This document shows, piece by piece, positions 57,240-64,000 of a stretch of 64,000 nt of DNA (its first letter is position 1; each line of letters begins with the position of its first letter). The notes beneath the pieces are model-generated. The model was not told the origin of the DNA, did not search any database, and worked only from the letters and a program-made list of their open reading frames with translations. The position numbers were made by a program, and so were the translations under genes. This DNA comes from Plazaster borealis (Eukaryota > Echinodermata > Asteroidea > Forcipulatida > Labidiasteridae): positions 3,125,501 through 3,189,500 of the forward strand of contig CM037461.1 in NCBI GenBank assembly GCA_021014325.1. Reading direction: 5' to 3'.

Positions 57240-60030
57240 AGGTGGTGGACGAAGGGGGAGACTGTTCTGAAGACTGAGGAGCTCGCTTGGAATGTAAAGA
57301 AATGGGAGATTTAAGTCTGTGGCTTGCAAGAGCATAGACTCGTCCACAAGGAAGGGAGAAAGCAGGAGATTAACACCATTAAGACTTAGATGGGGCAGAC
57401 ACTTTACACTACATCAGCATGGCGCAACTCGAGCAGTGCAGCAACTGGTGGAGTGGGTCTCGTGCTCGGGACGACTGCACAGAAACTTCTGTTGGCTGTT
57501 GAGCGAGTGTCTAAGAGAATTATCAAGGCATCATTCCAGGGTAACCCAGCATTGACCGTCATCGTAGCGTACGCACCAACAGAAGGTGACGCTGATGTGA
57601 ACAAGATCAACTTCTACAGCAACTTGGGAAAAGCACTTGAGTCAGTCGCTTAACACGACTTCCTGGCTGTTCTTGGAGACTTCAATGCCAGGCTAGGCCC
57701 TGACGATGCATTGTTCACAGCCAGTCCAGAGACCAATGACAATGGAAGGCGCCTTCTCGAAGTGATGGAGGAACACTAGCTTCTAGCAGCCAACACACTG
57801 TACCGGAATAGGAGAGGCAAGATGTGGACATGGAGGTCACTCCAGAACACGACTCAGCAGCTGGACTATGTACTTGTGCGTAGGAAGTAGAGGAACAGTG
57901 TCAACTGAGAAGCCTACAGCTCCTTCGGGTCCCTGTACTCGGATCACAGGGTGGTAACAGCGACAGTGCAACTCAGCTTGAGAGCACCAAAGAAACGGGT
58001 AGCTGGGAAGCCCAAGTACGAGTTGGACAGGCTAGCAGTAAACAAGGAGCTACAGACTCGCTATGCTGTTGAAGTCAAGAACAGGTACCAGGTGCTACAA
58101 TGTGACGAGGACGATCTCTCAGATCTCTACAAGCACTTTGTATCTGCGAACCACGATGCTGCAGAAGTCTGTCTGAAGCAAGTCAAGAGAAAGAAAAAGA
58201 AGGAGAGCTGCAACGACCCAAGAGTTCACGTTGCAAGGCAGAGGATGCTCGAGGCACATCATGCCTACAATAGAGAGAGAGATTCTCAGCTCCTACGGGA
58301 TAAGTACAAGCTGGGGAAGCAGGAGCTATACAGCATCTTCACCACTATCGAGAGAGAGGAGCTAGAGCAGAAGATTAAAGGGGTCGAGAATGCGCATGAA
58401 GCCAGCAGCATGCAAGTAGTTGGAAGCTGATCAATGAAATTTCTGGCAGATGTAGATCCCAAGCTGCCAAGCTCAAGGCCCCAAGCGCTGAGGAGAGGGT
58501 GCTGCTATGGCATGCACACTTTAAGAAGCTGCTAGGGAACCCGCCCGAGATAGTGGATGAGGACACACAAGTAGTCCAATTGTTCAGCAACCATGCCATA
58601 CTTGATAGTTCCTTCTCCTTAAAGGAGTACCAGAAGGCCAAGTCAAGCATCAAGACGGGGAAAAGTTGTGGTGAGGACGACGTAACACCCGAGCTACTCA
58701 AGTATGTCCCACTGGACGACACAGTTCTGGCGCTCATTAACAAAGCCTACGAGTTGGGAGAGCTACCTGAGGAGTGGGTTACTCTTTTAACATCATACCA
58801 GTACCCAATCGGGTGACCTCTCTACATCAGATAACTACCGGGGGATCAGTCTGTCCTCGCTTGTCATGAAGACATACAACCGTATGATTCTAAATCGCAT
58901 ACGCCCTGTGCTTGATCCGCTTCTGAGAAACTCGCAGAATGGTTTCCGTCCAAATAGACAAGAACATGTCATGTATCATCACCTTCAACGAATTTAAGAA
59001 AGCCTTTGACACCGAACACCAAGGCAAGCTCATTGAGATCCTTCGAGCATATATGGTGTTCCAGAGAAGGTAGTCATGGCAATCATTGCAAGCTACAACA
59101 AGACATGGGCTAAGATGGTACCACAGACCTCTTTGAAATCACGGCTGGAGTTCTGCAGGGGGACACACTAGCACCATTCTTGTTCGTGCTCGTCTTGGAT
59201 TATGCTTTGAGGTGTGCTATCAATGAAAGGGAGGAGCTAGGCTTTACGATTGCCAGGCACCGGAGTAGGAGAGTGCCAGCTGTAGTAATTACAGACCTTG
59301 ACTATGCTGACGACTTCAGTCTCCTCTCAGACACAGTGGATCAGGCACAAAAACTGCTTGCAGCTGTTGAGCTCCAGTGTAGCCGAGTTGGCCTGCAGCT
59401 CAACTCGAAGAAGACAAAGGTGATGGCAATTAACTCAGTGGACAGTACCATCTAAGCCCGAGATGGCGCTCCCCTAGAGGTCATTGAAGAGTTTAAATAC
59501 CTTGGCGTCCTCATAGGATCAACTGAGAGAGAGATCAGAGTGAGGAGAGCTTTGGCATGTAAGGCCCTTCATGGCATGAGGCGAGTTTGGAGAGCTGGTC
59601 TCAACGATGACATCAAGAGACGTCTGTTCGTTGCTACAGTTGAGTCTGTACATCTGTATGGAGCCGAGCTCTGACAGCCAATCAAGAAAGAGCACTAGAC
59701 GGCGTCTATACAAGAATACTACCCCTTGATGTACACTGGGAAGACTATGCCCAACTCCCAGCTCTACGATTCCCAACCAAGAGTATCTTTCAAGATCAGG
59801 GAACGAAGGATGAGGCTGGCTGGCCACTGTGTCCGCCATCCAGAGCTAGCTGTGAGCCCCCTAGTTCTTTGGGAACCCATCGATGGAAACAGGAGCAAGG
59901 GCAGGAGGAGACTAATTTTCGTAGATCAGCTGAAGAGGGACGCAACACAACAAGAAACAACTGAGCTTAGGACGCTGATGCTGGACCGGGATGCGTGGAA
60001 GACGACCATCAGAGTTTCCTGAGAAGGCGT
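57240..60030 (+). pseudogene. decayed LINE with endonuclease and reverse transcriptase
   Basis: The nearly full coding span of an APE-type non-LTR retrotransposon. 57390-57780 is endonuclease (TVIVAYAPTEGD, then LAVLGDFNARLG). 57951-58430 is the linker. 58499-58820 is the pre-RT region. 58830-59455 is RT (NYRGISLSSLVMK, NGFRPNRQ, EFKKAFDTEHQGKLIEILRAY, GVLQGDTLAPFLFVLVLDY, YADDFSLLSD). 59460-60020 is the C-terminal region (VIEEFKYLGVLIGS, RMRLAGHCVRHPEL). It is interrupted by several stops (for example near 57652, 57777, 59453) and frameshifts near 58800 and 58970. The 3' end has a short (TAAC)n tail at 60055-60067. The catalytic YADD is preserved, so decay is not extreme. Confidence 0.9.
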
Positions 60031-60069
60031 CGGCTGAAGACAACCTCTCGCTCAACTAACTAACTAATG

Positions 60070-62090
60070 TAATTTCATACTTGATAACGTCATCATGACG
60101 TCATCAGATTGTGCAGTCTTTAAGCTAAGGGCCATTTGTCTGGTGAGTTTCAATAATCAAAACAATTCAATATTGAGTTATGGTTCTCCAAAAATAGCAC
60201 TTAAGTTACGGGCGAGTTTGAAATTGTACAAATGCCGATTCTTTGTCAAATTATCCCGTATGTACACGCAAAACAAGTACCCCACTGAGATATGACGTTT
60301 TTGCATGGAGCATTTTTGTGCTACATTTGGTACGAAGTTTTTGCAATATCGAGATACGAAGTTTTTGCACCGACACGAGGAGGTGTTCATGTACTTATTG
60401 CACTAACACCTAAGAAGTTCAAGTATCTATTGATGACCTTTATAAGATGATGAAGATGAAAGGAAGAAGAAAGGGGTGTCGGGCTGAAGCCCGAACACCC
60501 CCAATGACAGGAAAGTAACTACCATGGGTTACTTCACCATTCAATTCATAGCTAAGGCGATATTTTGAGGCATCTTGGAGTATACATCTAAAGATGGGTT
60601 AATGTATGAACATGCAGGTTCTCATAATGTAGAAGTGTGGGTTTGGTAAATACAGATGTTAAAATGAAAACAGCATTCCGCCTGTATATTTAATCATTCA
60701 TGGTTTATAACTGAAAAGTCACAATTTCAGTGGTGATCAGCCTCACTATATAAAGCGATTTGACCCCAATCCCCTGGTTCTTGTCGGGTTATCTGTTTCA
60801 TCGCTGACTCATTGATAAAAAGAAAGTCTTGTATAAAGCCAGATTTGCAAGAGAAATCATCCAACAGTATTATAAACTTAAAATAATAGCAAACATGTGT
60901 AGGAAGCTGTTATTTAATAAGAAGGCTGTAAAGTAGCCAATCACTCCGAAATGTTGTCAACGCCCCTGCTGCGAGTGACGCACAGCAGTTTGACCTGATT
61001 GACAACACGCAATTTTATATCAGCAGGTTGAATTTGGGTTTGTACGGGTTCTACCAGTATTAAGCGGCATTTAGAATCAGCTTACTTGTTTTATTCAAGA
61101 AATAACAGCTGCCTACTAACCATTATTGATACAAAGATGTAATACAGCTTTATACAACAATGAATATAACGTAACCATGGGATCAAGTTAAAGTGTCAGT
61201 GCCATCATAATCAAAGCAGATCTGTGGCTGTACATGTAATGATGAGCTATCACAGTTACTGTACGCATGCACCCTCCAAAGTAGTTAACACAGCGGTACA
61301 CATTTAAAACTCTCTTCAGAAATATAAAGGAATAATTTTTGGACTTTATGAAGATATATGATAATTTTACAAATTATATGCAGCATTACTTGAGGGTTTA
61401 CGCAGTCCCAACACCCCACAGTAAAATAAATCACAAGTACATGCAGTCAGTTTTAAAAGTTTGATAAACATTGGTTATCAGAAGGGAACGTCATATTAAT
61501 AATATTTTGTGATCACGAAATTATATAGTAAAGTAGTGTTATAATCTTTGGTAATAAGCGAAACAAAGCAACTCAACAAAAACTTGCAAAATTTGTTTCA
61601 GATTATGAATGTCACAACATATAGGATGAATTCAACTGAGTTTCAGATTATGGAACAAGCTGCAAGAGTTGAGAAATGTTTTCCAAAACTAATATGCAGA
61701 TTTGAATACAAATACAAAAACAATGGACTTACCACCGAAAACAAGGAATAGAATGGGACCCATAATGTCCTCTCCACTGATGAACACTTACTGTATCAGC
61801 AGAGACAGTAAGAGTTCTGGATCTTCTTGAAACAAAGTAACAACTTTGTCAACAGAGGCAGATAGCGATCTAACACCGAGGTGAGATTATTATATGTGTT
61901 GATCAACAGCTCCTTTCCTTGCACTGAGTAATTAAACCTACATGCAACGTTTATATATGTATACATGTACATGTACATGTACAAGTATTACACCACTGCC
62001 TTGTTGTCCTTGAAGCAAACGGTCTCGCAGAAATTCAAAGGTTTCCAAATATTGATCAAAGTGATATCAATAAAATAAAACCAAAGTTTT
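60070..62090. other. non-coding stretch
   Basis: No gene recognised. Contains the gtttttgca motif cluster (60222-60372), a tight hairpin (60475-60503) and a short acatgt-type microsatellite (61958-61982). Confidence 0.45.
60475..60503. repeat. tight GC-rich hairpin
   Basis: ggggtgtcgggct and agcccgaacacccc pair over about 13 bp with one bulged A and almost no loop. It could be a transcription-stalling or foldback structure; the function is unknown. Confidence 0.7.
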
Positions 62091-62097
62091 GATGCGA

Positions 62098-62175
62098 GAA
62101 GTGTGTGCAGCAAAGTGAAAGTAACATCCAGAATTTGTTCAAGCATATCGTCGAGTGATATTGATCTACCTGCTA
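62098..62175 (+). repeat. dispersed copy of the 46-50-kb array module
   Basis: The sequence from gcgagaagtgtgtgcagcaa through agtgatattgatctac matches the module found twice per unit in the 44.4-51.3 kb array, here alone. Confidence 0.8.
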
Positions 62176-62249
62176 AACATCATGCATAAAGTGCCGACAA
62201 GTATACACAGTGCCATTTCTAAACTTGCCTATGATGGCGATGGCAACCA

Positions 62250-62255
62250 ATTTGT

Positions 62256-62302
<47 letters not shown>

Positions 62303-62304
62303 CA
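62250..62304. repeat. (GTT)n microsatellite
   Basis: About 17 uninterrupted gtt units. The poly-Cys frame across it is an artefact of the repeat. Confidence 0.95.
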
Positions 62305-62577
62305 ACGATCGAGGTCAATTTCGAGAGTTTTTTCTTGAACCTAAAAGCTATGGTGGCTCCATCCTCAAGACTCCACACTAAGGGGGACCCAACCCTCTAC
62401 CCATGTTTGTTATTTTTGTGATGTAGAGAGTATGTCAATCCTTTGGAATTTGACGACCTAGAAATAGGTCCTGTAGACTCTAAACCAAGGGGGAGAACCA
62501 GACCAACTGGCCCCAGTTATTTATTTGTTGTAATGAAGAGAGTGTGTTACTAAAAAAATAGGGATACCGCCAACATT

Positions 62578-62652
62578 AGGGCTGTATAACTCAGTTGACA
62601 GAGCACCGACACATTAACTCGGATGTCGCAGGTTCAAGTCCTCTATAGTAAT
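62578..62652 (+). repeat. tRNA-like sequence (SINE head or tRNA pseudogene)
   Basis: Begins GGGCTGTATAACTCAGTTGA (A box) and has a perfect B box, GGTTCAAGTCC. The acceptor ends do not pair, and position 33 of the anticodon loop is not T. It is not a functional tRNA gene. Confidence 0.6.
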
Positions 62653-62666
62653 TTTTCGTTGTTTAA

Positions 62667-63029
62667 AGGCACTGAACACGTTTGGTAATTGTCAAAGACC
62701 AGTGTTCTCACTTGGTGTATCCCAACATATGCATAAAATAACAAGCCCGTGAAAATTTGGGCTCAATTGGTCATTGAAGTTGCAAGAAAATGATGAAAGA
62801 AAAAACACCCTTGTTGTACAAATTTGTGTGCTCTCAGATAGGAATAAAAGGCTTCTTGCAAGAAGTTTTTATTATTTTAGTGAGAAATTACCTCTTTAAA
62901 AAAAAGCCTACAACTTCAGAGGGAGTCGTTTCTCACAATGTTACTATGAACAGCTCTCCGTTGCTCGTTAACAAGTAAGTTTTTATGCTAATATATATTT
63001 TGAGTAATTACCAAACGTGTACAGTGCCT
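62667..63029 (+). mobile_element. TTAA-flanked MITE, copy i
   Basis: A 363-bp full-length copy with TTAA at 62663-62666 and 63030-63033. Termini are aggcactgaacacgtttgg and the inverse ccaaacgtgtacagtgcct. The interior is very close to copies a and b, in the opposite orientation. Confidence 0.9.
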
Positions 63030-63033
63030 TTAA

Positions 63034-63548
63034 CACAAAAGTTATTTAAAATTTACCCAGTCAGTTTACAACTCGTTTTGTGTGGTGTACAGTGTCTGCA
63101 AGTATTCTCAAATATAACTGCCTTATACCGAGGCGGGGAGGGGGTTCATCGAGCCTCTTAACTAGGGGGATAACCAGACTCATTGCCCTAGTTCTTTATT
63201 TGTTGACTGTGAAAATTATCAAGAAAAATACAATCAAAATAACCTTTGAAAGTTGCAGTTGAATACAGTGCCTACTTGTTGAGAAAACAGCAAAAATCTT
63301 TGAGTGTTTTTTTATCAAGAATATAAAATACATCAACGTTTAGTGAGGTGACAAGGGTGTACCAACCGCATCTCTGGCCGTGTTGAGGGCAGCATTCAAA
63401 CGGGCACCATGTAAAGATTTTACAATAAATTAGAGTGTTGATTAATTTGTTATTCATTGTCGTTCTTGTTTGTTTCACAAGAATTGTCCATGTTATAAAT
63501 AAAACAAATTGCATCTATAAGTTGTTTATTTTAGTTTAAGTATATAGT
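63034..63548. other. non-coding spacer
   Basis: No recognisable gene or element. Confidence 0.4.
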
Positions 63549-63800
63549 TTGTGATTGACAACGAAGTTGTTTTGGGGTACAGACGCACTTGTTTTATTTG
63601 TTTTTATCAAGAAAAAGTTTATTTCCATACTCTCAAACAAGCGAGAATAACGTAACGAATCAGAAACAAGGTAAATTAACCAATTAATGAAGTGAAATTA
63701 AACAGTATAGTAGAAAGAGTACAGAGGCTGATTAACTACGTCAAAACTTTTAGAAATTAGCTCTAGGACAAGACGGACGGCAAAAGAGACAAAAGACTAC
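63549..63800 (+). repeat. ~255-bp dispersed repeat, copy 2
   Basis: Partner of 5506-5760, in the same orientation; see there for shared landmarks. The remaining 200 bases to the window end show nothing. Confidence 0.75.
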
Positions 63801-64000
63801 ACTGCGAAATGATTTTGAAGTGTTAACAAGTAACTGGAAACGGAGGCCAATTCTTAATATCAGATCTTCTTTGTTGATAATTTGTTAAGTTTATTTTACT
63901 TTCATAGATTTCATTGCTAAATTTCCCCTTCCTAAAAATATGATATCATTTTTAAAGCCATAACTACTTCAAACTAAAATATTTGAAGAAACAGAATCAG

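Noticed and set aside
62155..62421. Poly-cysteine protein
   Set aside because: It is a translation of the (GTT)n microsatellite.
62578..62652. Functional tRNA gene
   Set aside because: The A and B boxes are good, but the acceptor stem does not pair and the anticodon loop lacks T33.

Overview
This window is animal genomic DNA: AT-rich, split genes with GT-AG introns, and many transposable-element relics. It looks like a marine deuterostome, most likely an echinoderm and perhaps a sea star. That placement rests on recognising the general look of the dispersed ~370-bp repeat and of secreted fibrinogen/discoidin genes; it is an inference, not a database match.

Two host genes are visible, both on the minus strand. 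The first (1609-7099) is an SLC16/monocarboxylate-transporter-like gene: three exons with correct splice sites and phases, the 3' end missing. The second (29298-40236) encodes a secreted-type lectin-like protein. Twelve exons splice into one continuous 948-residue frame, and the 5' signal-peptide exon was not found. Its architecture is unusual: the N-terminal two thirds of a fibrinogen C-terminal domain (FReD), then four complete F5/8 type C (discoidin) domains, then the last third of the same FReD. Every discoidin module is a two-exon cassette bounded by phase-1 introns, so the four domains look inserted into one phase-1 intron of the FReD. Any subset could be skipped without changing frame.

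Between the genes, 7426-16179 is a nearly complete Ty3/Gypsy LTR retrotransposon on the minus strand. It has ~99% identical LTRs, a 4-bp target duplication (ATAC), a primer-binding site, a polypurine tract, gag, protease, reverse transcriptase, a truncated RNase H and integrase. It also has a third ORF in the env position encoding a two-zinc-finger, proline-rich protein. That ORF begins one base after a textbook 3' splice site, and a splice-donor-like site lies 50 nt past the 5' LTR, suggesting env-style expression from a spliced RNA. Gag is preceded by a 31 x 42-bp in-frame tandem repeat. The element sits ~330 bp upstream of the SLC16 start, in the same orientation.

The remaining DNA is repeats. 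A TTAA-flanked MITE family (~340-390 bp) has nine copies or fragments; one copy interrupts a tandemly duplicated segment, so its empty site can be read inside the window. At 16.4-19.7 kb a large inverted repeat encloses a 73-bp satellite and MITE ends. At 44.4-51.3 kb lies a ~1.7-kb tandem segmental array carrying a tRNA-like module. Three decayed non-LTR retrotransposons (40.6-43.2 kb +, 53.0-54.8 kb -, 57.2-60.0 kb +), one LINE 5' fragment, a MITE with perfect 26-bp TIRs (56.6-57.1 kb), tRNA-derived SINE-like fragments, hairpins and microsatellites complete the picture. The stretch 21.2-29.3 kb is almost empty apart from old degenerate repeats.
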